Below the pieces are notes generated by a model, which saw nothing but the letters and a program-made list of their open reading frames with translations, was not told where the DNA came from and did no database searches. Shown here one piece after another: positions 18,171 through 26,913 of a stretch of 64,000 bases of DNA. Made by a program: the position numbers and the translations under genes. The stretch comes from Erwinia sp. S63 (GTDB taxonomy: Bacteria > Pseudomonadota > Gammaproteobacteria > Enterobacterales > Enterobacteriaceae): positions 62,001-126,000 of the forward strand of contig NZ_JACVUP010000006.1 of the NCBI RefSeq assembly GCF_016625195.1, read 5' to 3'. Positions within the stretch are counted from its first letter, which is position 1. Every line of letters begins with the position of its first letter.

Positions 18171-19166
18171 ATGACCGATACTTTCTCTTCGCAACGTTTT
18201 TCCATCGCCCCGATGCTGGACTGGACCGATCGCCACTGTCGTTATTTCCACCGCAAACTGAGCGGCGACACGCTGCTGTACACCGAAATGGTGACCACGG
18301 GCGCCATTATTCACGGCAAAGGTGATTACCTCGCTTACAGCGAAGAGGAGCATCCGCTGGCGCTGCAGTTGGGCGGAAGCGATCCGGCGGCACTGGCGCA
18401 ATGTGCCAAACTGGCGGAAGAGCGCGGCTACGATGAGATCAATCTCAACGTTGGATGCCCATCCGATCGCGTGCAGAACGGGCGTTTTGGTGCCTGTCTG
18501 ATGGCTGACGCCGCGCTGGTCGCCGATTGCATTAAAGCGATGCGTGATGTGGTGAGCATTCCGGTGACGGTGAAAACCCGTATTGGGATTGATGAGCAGG
18601 ACAGCTACGCATTTCTGTGTGATTTCGTTGGCACCGTGGCCGATAAGGGTAACTGCGATACCTTTATTATTCATGCGCGGAAAGCCTGGCTTTCAGGTTT
18701 AAGCCCGAAAGAGAACCGCGAAATTCCCCCGCTGGATTATCCGCGTGTGTACCAATTGAAGCGCGATTTCCCCGCGCTAACCATGGCGATTAACGGCGGC
18801 ATTAAGACGCTGGAAGAAGCGAAAGTGCATTTGCAGCACATGGACGGCGTGATGATGGGGCGCGAAGCGTATCAGAATCCCGGCATTCTGGCGCAGGTTG
18901 ATCGTGAGCTGTTCGGCCGTGATACGCCTTTAGTCGATCCGGTCGCGGTGGTACGCGCGATGTACCCTTACATCGAAGCGGAGCTTAGCAAAGGCACTTA
19001 TCTGGGCCACGTTACACGTCATATGTTGGGCCTGTTCCAGGGTATCCCAGGAGCGCGCCAGTGGCGTCGTCATTTAAGTGAGAATGCCCATAAGCCGGGT
19101 GCTGATGTACGTGTGCTGGAAGCGGCACTGGCACTGGTAGCAGATAAGATTCCACAGGAAGCCTGA
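18171..19166 (+). CDS. dusA: tRNA-dihydrouridine synthase A
   Basis: A 331-residue FMN-dependent TIM-barrel enzyme reducing uridine to dihydrouridine in the tRNA D-loop (positions 20/20a in E. coli). The segments [26 protein letters not shown], the active-site [12 protein letters not shown] with catalytic Cys, and [16 protein letters not shown] are near-identical to E. coli DusA. The ATG at 18171 is preferred; an in-frame TTG lies 12 bases upstream. Cytoplasmic, with pspG following as in E. coli. Confidence 0.95.
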   Translation: MTDTFSSQRFSIAPMLDWTDRHCRYFHRKLSGDTLLYTEMVTTGAIIHGKGDYLAYSEEEHPLALQLGGSDPAALAQCAKLAEERGYDEINLNVGCPSDRVQNGRFGACLMADAALVADCIKAMRDVVSIPVTVKTRIGIDEQDSYAFLCDFVGTVADKGNCDTFIIHARKAWLSGLSPKENREIPPLDYPRVYQLKRDFPALTMAINGGIKTLEEAKVHLQHMDGVMMGREAYQNPGILAQVDRELFGRDTPLVDPVAVVRAMYPYIEAELSKGTYLGHVTRHMLGLFQGIPGARQWRRHLSENAHKPGADVRVLEAALALVADKIPQEA

Positions 19167-19261
19167 TTTAAGATGAGTCGGGAAAGGTAAGAGTGCTTGC
19201 CTTTCTCGTCCTTTAAGAGGGGCATCGCTGTAGTTAGTGCGGCTTAAAATGCGCCAATGTT

Positions 19262-19279
19262 TAGTGAATTTCATCACTA
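19262..19279. promoter_or_regulatory. Candidate PspF upstream activating site
   Basis: TAGTGA-ATTTCA-TCACTA is an exact inverted repeat with 6-bp arms, 60 bases upstream of the sigma-54 promoter of pspG. Position and symmetry suit a binding site for the enhancer-binding protein PspF, the known activator of pspG in E. coli. The assignment is inferred. Confidence 0.5.
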
Positions 19280-19338
19280 CTAAAAACACCCTCCCAATGT
19301 AATGCCCTGATCTTCAATGCATTAAGTATCATTTCACC

Positions 19339-19355
19339 TTGGCACGTATCTTGTA
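19339..19355 (+). promoter_or_regulatory. Sigma-54 promoter of pspG
   Basis: TTGGCACGTATCTTGTA matches the sigma-54 consensus TTGGCACG-N4-TTGCA at all but one specified position (T for C near -12) with exact spacing. It lies about 35 bases before the GTG start, in agreement with sigma-54 control of pspG in E. coli. Confidence 0.85.
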
Positions 19356-19389
19356 ATGCACTCTGTGTTACTTACACAGGAGAGCCTTC

Positions 19390-19656
19390 GTGGAAATTTT
19401 ATTTGTTATCGGCTTTTTTCTGATGCTGCTGCTGACCGGCGTTTCGCTGCTGGGAGTTATCGCCGCATTGGTTGTCGCCACCGTTGTAATGTTCCTCGGT
19501 GGGTTGTTCGCGCTTGTTATCAAATTGTTGCCATGGCTGGTGTTAGCGGTGGTCGGTGTCTGGCTATATCGGGCCTTTACGATACCGAGCGGTGAAGCAA
19601 AACTAAACAGACTGAAAAGAAAAATCAGTAAGTTAGAGAAGACGGGCTGGCGCTAA
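19390..19656 (+). CDS. pspG: Phage-shock protein G
   Basis: An 88-residue inner-membrane protein. The two hydrophobic spans (LFVIGFFLMLLLTGVSLLG; LFALVIKLLPWLVLAVVGVW) match E. coli PspG (80 residues), followed by a short basic tail that differs. The start is GTG. It belongs to the envelope-stress response driven by PspF and sigma-54, for which the upstream sites are visible here. Confidence 0.92.
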   Translation: MEILFVIGFFLMLLLTGVSLLGVIAALVVATVVMFLGGLFALVIKLLPWLVLAVVGVWLYRAFTIPSGEAKLNRLKRKISKLEKTGWR

Positions 19657-19811
19657 TTGCGGGAGCGATCACAGAGTCGGTAATTGCTTAGTACGAAACT
19701 GCAATTAAACATATTTTTTACTTATGTTTTCTGTCAGGATGCGTAAAGTAATTCAAAACGAATTCATCGCCGCTGACCCTACACCAGCGCGAACTATAAA
19801 AAGAAAGAAAA

Positions 19812-19837
19812 TAAGGGCTTCCTTCGGGAAGCCCTTA
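19812..19837. terminator. Bidirectional terminator between pspG and qorA
   Basis: TAAGGGCTTCC-TTCG-GGAAGCCCTTA is a perfect 11-bp stem closed by a UUCG loop. It is followed by CTTTTT on the plus strand and by TTTTCTTTC on the minus strand. It serves the convergent genes on both sides. Confidence 0.9.
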
Positions 19838-19842
19838 ACTTT

Positions 19843-20826
19843 TTATGGAATCAGCAAGCTGGATCCTTGCGTGGCGCGGCTCTCAAGAACCTGATGCGCG
19901 CGCACTGCATCGCTCAAGGCAAACTTCTGCTCTTCCGGCACCTTTAATTGAATTGCACGGCTGGCGATCAACGAGAACAACTCGTTGCTGGCGCTATCCA
20001 GTTCCTGACGATTGGTGATGTAGCCAAACAGCGAAGGACGCGTGACAAACAGCGATCCTTTTTTGTTCAGAATCCCAAGATCAACGCCGGTGACGGGCCC
20101 CGAGGCATTACCAAAACTCACCATTAAGCCATGACGACGCAGGCTGTCGAGAGAAGGTTCCCAGGTATCTTTCCCCACCGAGTCATACACCACCGCGACT
20201 TTCTCACCGTTGGTCAGTTCACTGACGCGCTGTGCGATATTCTCTTCGCGATAGTTTATCGTTGCCCAGGCGCCGGCATTTTTTGCAATCTGCGCTTTTT
20301 CGGCGGAGCCCACGGTACCAATCAGATGTGCGCCCAGCGCTTTAGCCCACTGGCAGGCAATCAAACCCACGCCGCCCGCAGCGGCATGGAACAGGAAGAT
20401 CTCATCGGCTTTCACTTTATAGGTCTGGCGCAGTAAATACTGCACGGTTAACCCTTTCAAAAACGATGCCGCGCCTTGTTCAAAGCTGATGCTCTCCGGC
20501 AGGATCACCAGACGATCTTCCACCACGTTATGCACTTCGCTATAGGCACCCAGCGCGGCCTGGCAATAGACCACGCGGTCACCGGGCTTAAAGCGCGTTA
20601 CGCCTGAGCCAACACGCTTCACCACGCCTGCGGCCTCTGTGCCCAGCCCGGATGGGAAAGCCGCCACTGGATAGAGCCCGCTGCGCACATAGGTGTCGAT
20701 ATAGTTGATGCCAATCGCCTTGTTTTCGACCTGAACCTCATGTTCGGCGGGATCGGCCAGCTCAAAATCGACCCATTGCAGTACCTCCGGGCCACCGTGT
20801 TGGTTGAACTGAATACGCTTTGCCAT
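19843..20826 (-). CDS. qorA: NADPH:quinone oxidoreductase (zeta-crystallin type)
   Basis: A 327-residue medium-chain reductase without zinc ligands. The nucleotide-binding motif is AAAGGVGLIACQWAKALGA and the N-terminal GroES-like fold includes KAIGINYIDTYVRSGLYP. It reduces quinones with NADPH in the cytoplasm. It is convergent with pspG and divergent from dnaB, as in E. coli. Confidence 0.94.
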   Translation of the reverse strand: MAKRIQFNQHGGPEVLQWVDFELADPAEHEVQVENKAIGINYIDTYVRSGLYPVAAFPSGLGTEAAGVVKRVGSGVTRFKPGDRVVYCQAALGAYSEVHNVVEDRLVILPESISFEQGAASFLKGLTVQYLLRQTYKVKADEIFLFHAAAGGVGLIACQWAKALGAHLIGTVGSAEKAQIAKNAGAWATINYREENIAQRVSELTNGEKVAVVYDSVGKDTWEPSLDSLRRHGLMVSFGNASGPVTGVDLGILNKKGSLFVTRPSLFGYITNRQELDSASNELFSLIASRAIQLKVPEEQKFALSDAVRAHQVLESRATQGSSLLIP

Positions 20827-20899
20827 TCTGACTCCTGTGATTGTTCATCCTGGGACGGTATACTTGCGCGTCCCTTTCACGATCGGTAATGCATTCACT

Positions 20900-22306
<1,407 letters not shown>

Positions 22307-22320
22307 TCCTTTCCAACTAG

Positions 22321-22345
22321 ATGCATGCACGATTTGTGCATGCAT
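22321..22345. promoter_or_regulatory. Perfect 25-bp palindrome upstream of the Lrp-family gene
   Basis: ATGCATGCAC-GATTT-GTGCATGCAT has perfect 10-bp arms and a 5-base centre. It lies 15 bases after dnaB and 90 bases before the regulator. No U-run follows, so it is more likely an operator than a terminator. The half GATTTGTGCATG(C/A)AT recurs at 22985-22999 before the YitT gene. Confidence 0.55.
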
Positions 22346-22434
22346 TTCACGTCATCAGAAAATAGTGTTGGACAACCTTGGCTTTAATCAGGTTATCTGT
22401 ACCAAAGCGCACCCTATAACGCTGTGGAAACAGA

Positions 22435-22926
22435 ATGACTCAGGTAGACGATTACGACCTTAAGATATTGACACTATTACAATCTAACGGCCGCCTTACC
22501 AATCAGGAACTCAGTGATTTAGTCGGTCTTTCGGCGTCTCAATGTTCACGCCGCCGCATCAATCTCGAACAGGCAAACCTCATCCTCGGCTATCACGCAC
22601 GGCTCTCGCCGGACGCGGTCGGTCTTGGCATGGTGGGTTTGATTGAAGTGCGTTTAAAGAATCACACGCCCGATTATGAAGAGAGTTTCCATCGCATGGT
22701 GGCGGAGGAGGACGCGATTGTTGATGCCTTCAAAACCACCGGTGATGCCGATTATCTGCTGAAAGTAGCCGTGGCTGATTTGGCCTCGCTGAGTGCTTTG
22801 ATCAGCCAGCTGGTAGCAGGCCATCAAAGTGTGGCCCATGTGAAAACCTCAGTGGTATTGAGCCGTTTAAAAGAAAACGGTGTGATGATCATCCCTGAGC
22901 ACAAAACGCGCCAAAAAAGTGCATGA
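22435..22926 (+). CDS. Lrp/AsnC-family transcriptional regulator
   Basis: A 163-residue regulator with an N-terminal helix-turn-helix (about 5-60; TNQELSDLVGLSASQCSRRR) and a RAM effector domain (about 68-150; KTTGDADYLLKVAVADLASL). It is a stand-alone member, not Lrp or AsnC themselves. It lies between dnaB and a YitT-family gene, in the place of alr in E. coli, and shares a repeated palindromic motif with the promoter region of its neighbour. The effector is probably an amino acid. Target genes are inferred to be itself and the YitT gene, perhaps tyrB. Confidence 0.85.
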   Translation: MTQVDDYDLKILTLLQSNGRLTNQELSDLVGLSASQCSRRRINLEQANLILGYHARLSPDAVGLGMVGLIEVRLKNHTPDYEESFHRMVAEEDAIVDAFKTTGDADYLLKVAVADLASLSALISQLVAGHQSVAHVKTSVVLSRLKENGVMIIPEHKTRQKSA

Positions 22927-22984
22927 TGTGCTAATCTGGTGCAATTAACGCACAGTGAATGCAAAAAACGCGCACCAGAAAACA

Positions 22985-23029
22985 GATTTGTGCATGAATC
23001 AACGATCATGAGTTGAGTTGATGCACAAA
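22985..23029. promoter_or_regulatory. Second copy of the regulator motif upstream of the YitT gene
   Basis: GATTTGTGCATGAAT (22985-22999) matches the palindrome half at 22331-22345 at 14 of 15 bases. An inverted partner, ATGCACAAA, lies at 23021-23029, giving TTTGTGCAT...ATGCACAAA with a 25-base gap. Paired sites are usual for octameric Lrp-like proteins. It lies about 130-170 bases before the YitT gene. Confidence 0.5.
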
Positions 23030-23156
23030 AACCTGCAATAAAAGCGCCTTAAATATCAATTGGATAATCGCTGGCACCCCATAGGTGGCGACCTCACGTC
23101 ATCTATGTGGTGCGTTTTTTGCATCTGAACCGCATCATTTGCACAGAGATTAATCC

Positions 23157-23771
23157 ATGGATAACGTTGTTCAACCCACTAAAGTTCCTCATTCACTGAT
23201 TGAAGACGCGCTGGCGATTGTGCTCGGCACTTTAATGGTCTCTTTTGGCGTGATGATGCTGAAACAAGCGGGCGCGCTCACCGGCAGCACCGCGGGTATC
23301 GCATTCCTGATTAGCTATCTGACGCACCTCTCCTTTGGTAGCGCATTCTTCCTGATCAATCTGCCGTTTTACTGGCTGGCAGTGCGCCGCATGGGCTGGG
23401 AATTCACCATTAAAACGTTCTGCGCAGTGGGGCTGGTTTCACTGTTCACGCACTTACATCCGATGTTCATCCATTTTTCTGCGCTAAATCCGTTTTATGC
23501 GACATTGTTCGGTAACGTGGTGATGGGGATTGGGTTTATAGTGTTGTTTCGTCACAAAGCCAGTCTCGGCGGTATCAACATTTTGGCGCTTTGGCTGCAG
23601 GACCGCATTGGTCTGCGCGCCGGCAAACTGCAAATGGCGGTAGATACCTGCGTGGTACTCGCATCGCTGTTCGTGGTGTCGCTGCCGATACTTTTGGCCT
23701 CAATTGCGGGCGCGGTGATCCTTAATCTCATCATCGCCATGAATCATCGTCCCGGCCGCTACATGGTTTAA
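23157..23771 (+). CDS. YitT-family inner-membrane protein
   Basis: A 204-residue protein with about five or six membrane spans. The YitT hallmarks include the N-terminal LTGSTAGIAFLISYLT and the later RHKASLGGINILALWLQDR. Family function is unproven; members are often beside amino-acid genes and regulators and have been suggested as transporters. It lies 230 bases after the Lrp-family gene, with repeated operator-like motifs between, and 48 bases before tyrB. I would treat it as a candidate exporter under that regulator. Confidence 0.8.
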   Translation: MDNVVQPTKVPHSLIEDALAIVLGTLMVSFGVMMLKQAGALTGSTAGIAFLISYLTHLSFGSAFFLINLPFYWLAVRRMGWEFTIKTFCAVGLVSLFTHLHPMFIHFSALNPFYATLFGNVVMGIGFIVLFRHKASLGGINILALWLQDRIGLRAGKLQMAVDTCVVLASLFVVSLPILLASIAGAVILNLIIAMNHRPGRYMV

Positions 23772-23819
23772 TGACGCCTCTTTACCGACTATTTATGACC
23801 AATCATGGAGATCTGCACC

Positions 23820-25013
23820 GTGTTTCAAAACGTTGATGCTTATGCTGGCGATCCAATTCTGTCGCTGATGGAAACCTTCAAACAGGACCCACGTGACAAC
23901 AAAGTGAATCTGAGCATTGGCCTCTATTACAACGAGGCGGGCATCATTCCTCAGTTGCAAGCCGTGGCTGCCGCAGAAGAACGCCTGCAGGCGCAGCCGC
24001 ATCAGGCGTCGCTTTACCTGCCGATGGAAGGCCTGGGCCCATACCGTAACGCGATTGCACCGCTGCTGTTTGGTAAAGAACATCCGATGCTGAAAGCCGG
24101 TCGTATCGCTTCGATTCAGACGCTGGGTGGTTCCGGTGCACTGAAAGTGGGTGCGGATTTCCTCAAGCGTTACTTCCCGCATTCTAATGTCTGGGTGAGC
24201 GATCCGACCTGGGAAAACCACATCGCGATTTTCAACGGTGCCGGTTTCGACGCACAGACTTATCCGTGGTACGACGAAGAAACCAACGGCGTGAAGTTTG
24301 ATGCGTTTATTGCCAAGCTGAAAACGCTGCCGAAGCAATCTATTGTGCTGCTGCACCCATGCTGCCACAACCCGACGGGCGCGGATCTGACGAACGCACA
24401 GTGGGATGAAACCACCGAAGTATTGAAAGCGCAGGAACTAATTCCGTTCCTCGATATCGCTTATCAGGGCTTTGGTGCCGGTATGGAGCAGGATGCTTAC
24501 GCGATTCGCGCGATTGCGGCTGCGGGCTTGCCAGCACTGGTCAGCAACTCATTCTCGAAAATCTTCTCGCTGTACGGCGAGCGCGTTGGCGGCCTCTCCA
24601 TCGTGTGCGAGAGCGCAGAAGAATCTGCACGCGTGCTGGGTCAGCTGAAAGCCACTGTACGTCGCAACTACTCCAGCCCACCAAACTTTGGTGCGCAGGT
24701 GGTTTCTTGCGTACTGAACGATGAAGCGCTGTTGAACAACTGGCTGGCGGAAGTGGAAGCGATGCGTCTGCGCATCATCGAAATGCGCCAGGCGCTGGTC
24801 AACGTATTGAGCACCAAGCTGCCAGGCAAAAACTTCGATTACCTGCTGAAGCAGCGCGGCATGTTCAGCTATACCGGTTTAAGCGCGCAGCAGGTTGATC
24901 GCCTGCGCGATGAGTTCGGCGTGTACCTGATCGCCAGCGGCCGCATGTGTGTGGCTGGCCTCAATAGCCGCAACGTTAACCAGGTTGCCGAAGCCTTTGC
25001 TGCCGTGATGTAA
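23820..25013 (+). CDS. tyrB: Aromatic-amino-acid aminotransferase
   Basis: A 397-residue fold-type I PLP enzyme, the same length as E. coli TyrB. It catalyses the last step of tyrosine, phenylalanine and (in part) leucine synthesis. The PLP lysine is Lys247 in [29 protein letters not shown] carries the pyridoxal-contact Asn. The GTG at 23820 ([13 protein letters not shown]) matches the E. coli GTG start; an upstream in-frame ATG adds five residues. I saw no clear TyrR box in the 48 bases after the YitT gene, so it may be partly co-transcribed. Confidence 0.96.
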   Translation: MFQNVDAYAGDPILSLMETFKQDPRDNKVNLSIGLYYNEAGIIPQLQAVAAAEERLQAQPHQASLYLPMEGLGPYRNAIAPLLFGKEHPMLKAGRIASIQTLGGSGALKVGADFLKRYFPHSNVWVSDPTWENHIAIFNGAGFDAQTYPWYDEETNGVKFDAFIAKLKTLPKQSIVLLHPCCHNPTGADLTNAQWDETTEVLKAQELIPFLDIAYQGFGAGMEQDAYAIRAIAAAGLPALVSNSFSKIFSLYGERVGGLSIVCESAEESARVLGQLKATVRRNYSSPPNFGAQVVSCVLNDEALLNNWLAEVEAMRLRIIEMRQALVNVLSTKLPGKNFDYLLKQRGMFSYTGLSAQQVDRLRDEFGVYLIASGRMCVAGLNSRNVNQVAEAFAAVM

Positions 25014-25031
25014 CGCACTTCGCACCACGAG

Positions 25032-25065
25032 AAAACCGCCATGCCTTCGGGCTGGCGGTTTTTTT
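25032..25065 (+). terminator. Intrinsic terminator after tyrB
   Basis: AAAACCGCCATGCC-TTCG-GGCTGGCGGTTTTTTT forms a GC stem with a UUCG loop and one bulge, then seven or more T's, 19 bases after the stop codon. Confidence 0.9.
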
Positions 25066-25201
25066 ATGCGCGTTATCTGCGGCCATCGCCTTTACCTTTG
25101 GCTGAGTTGCTGCACACTTAAACGGTGTAATGACGTCTGTAATGCAGCCGATGGCAGGCGTCATCGGGCCTCTATTCGGCCTCTACCCAGGAGAAGACAG
25201 C

Positions 25202-25558
25202 ATGAACATTTCGGATCTCCTCACCTACTGCATGAGCAAACCGGGTGCGGAGCAAAGCTATAAAAATGAATGGGATGCAACGCAGATTAAAAGCGAAGGC
25301 GTACTGTTTGCCATGGTGCACGATATGAAAGGGCGTCCGGCGTTGTCGTTGAAAACCTCGCCTGCGCTGGCCGATTTATTGCGCGAAGAGCACAGCGATG
25401 TGTTTCCGAGTGAGCATTTAAATAAGTCGCACTGGAGTACGCTATGGCTGGATGGCTCGCTGAAGGATTCGCAGATTTATTATCTGGTGGAAGCTTCCTG
25501 GCAACAGGCTGACGCCACGCGCGCGGCGGGCGTCAGCCATGATGAAGACGCGCGCTAA
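25202..25558 (+). CDS. yjbR: MmcQ/YjbR-family protein
   Basis: 118 residues, the same length as E. coli YjbR, with CyaY-like-fold conserved stretches LNKSHWSTLWLDGSLKDSQIYYLV and SLKTSPALADLLREEHSDV. The ATG at 25202 follows GGAGAAG; the longer frame upstream is not conserved. A DNA-binding role has been proposed for the family but is not established. Its stop is immediately adjacent to the stop of the convergent dehydrogenase gene. Confidence 0.93.
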   Translation: MNISDLLTYCMSKPGAEQSYKNEWDATQIKSEGVLFAMVHDMKGRPALSLKTSPALADLLREEHSDVFPSEHLNKSHWSTLWLDGSLKDSQIYYLVEASWQQADATRAAGVSHDEDAR

Positions 25559-26623
25559 TTAAGCCGCTGACTCTTCACGCAGGGTGTTGATATCAATCAC
25601 GAAGCGGTATTTCACGTCGCTTTTCAGCATACGTTCGTAGGCTTCGTTAATCTGGTTCATGGCGATCAGCTCGATATCTGAAGTGATACCGTGCTTGCCG
25701 CAGAAATCCAGCATCTCCTGTGTCTCAGCGATACCACCGATCAGTGAACCGGCGATGCTGCGACGTTTGAAGATCAGATTAAAGACCTGTGGAGCCGGAT
25801 GATCGTGCTCTGGCGCGCCCACCAGCGTCATGTTGCCATCGCGTTTCAGCAGGGCAATAAACGGGTTGAGATCGTGCTGAGCGGCCACGGTGTTGAGGAT
25901 GAAATCGAAGCTGTTGGTGTGCTGCGCCATTTGATCAGCATCTTTCGAAATCACCACTTCATCAGCACCCAGGCGCTTACCGTCTTCAATCTTCGATGGT
26001 GAGGTGGTGAACAGCACCACATGCGCGCCCATCGCATGCGCGATTTTCACGCCCATATGGCCGAGGCCGCCCAGACCGACGATGCCCACTTTCTTACCTG
26101 GTCCGACGTTCCAGTGACGCAGCGGCGAGTAAGTGGTGATACCGGCACACAGCAGCGGGGCAACGCCTGCCAGCTCAAGGTTTTCCGGCACGCGCAGCAC
26201 AAAGCTTTCATCAACCACCATGCTGGTGGAGTAACCGCCGTAGGTGATGGCGCCGGTTTCGCGATCTTCACCGTTATAGGTGCCAACAAAACCGTTTTCG
26301 CAATACTGCTCCAGTCCTTCCTGGCAGCTTGGACAGCTGCGGCAGGAGTCAACCATACAGCCGACACCGACCAGATCGCCCACTTTGTATTTGTGAGTGT
26401 GGCCGCCAACGGCGGTAACGCGTCCAACGATTTCATGGCCTGGCACCACCGGGAAGATGGTGTTTTTCCATTCGTTGCGCGCCTGATGCAGGTCAGAGTG
26501 GCAAACGCCACAGTACAACACTTCAATCTGCACATCATGAGCGCGCAGCTCGCGCGGCTTATAGTCGAACGGGGCGAGTTTAGTTTTCGCGTCCTGTGCG
26601 GCATAGGCATGCGTAATATTCAT
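25559..26623 (-). CDS. Zinc-dependent NAD(P) alcohol dehydrogenase (YahK/cinnamyl-alcohol type)
   Basis: A 354-residue medium-chain dehydrogenase. Catalytic zinc ligands are in YCGVCHSDLH and PGHEIVGRV. The structural zinc cluster is in CRSCPSCQEGLEQYC, and the Rossmann motif is VGLGGLGHMGVKIAHAMGA. It is close to E. coli YahK, a broad-range aldehyde reductase. The stop codons of this gene and yjbR abut with no spacer, so each transcript must run into the other gene. It is not at this place in E. coli (aphA/yjbQ region), suggesting lineage-specific gain. Confidence 0.88.
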   Translation of the reverse strand: MNITHAYAAQDAKTKLAPFDYKPRELRAHDVQIEVLYCGVCHSDLHQARNEWKNTIFPVVPGHEIVGRVTAVGGHTHKYKVGDLVGVGCMVDSCRSCPSCQEGLEQYCENGFVGTYNGEDRETGAITYGGYSTSMVVDESFVLRVPENLELAGVAPLLCAGITTYSPLRHWNVGPGKKVGIVGLGGLGHMGVKIAHAMGAHVVLFTTSPSKIEDGKRLGADEVVISKDADQMAQHTNSFDFILNTVAAQHDLNPFIALLKRDGNMTLVGAPEHDHPAPQVFNLIFKRRSIAGSLIGGIAETQEMLDFCGKHGITSDIELIAMNQINEAYERMLKSDVKYRFVIDINTLREESAA

Positions 26624-26886
26624 GGTGTCTCCAATCGGGTGTGTCGTGAGTGTTTTGCGGGATCCCGTTCAGCGAGCTGAAGGGACAAAGGCGTAACGAG
26701 CTACGCCAAAAAGGAACTGTGTAAGGATAGTCAGCAGGATGAGATGCGTATATGCCTGAAGTTGTCTGATTCTTGCCTGTTTCTGCATTTTGCTGCGGAA
26801 TCTGACAGCGGGGTATCAGGCTCGACTAACTGCAATAGTCGGCTGTTAAGCTGGCGTAAGCGGCGCCTGCGTATTGAAAGAAATAA

Positions 26887-26909
26887 GAAGGCCCGCACTG
26901 CGGGCCTTC
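26887..26909 (-). terminator. Terminator of uvrA
   Basis: GAAGGCCCGC and GCGGGCCTTC form a 10-bp stem with a 3-base loop. On the minus strand it is followed by TTATTTCTTTC, just 5 bases after the uvrA stop. Confidence 0.85.
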
Positions 26910-26913
26910 AATT

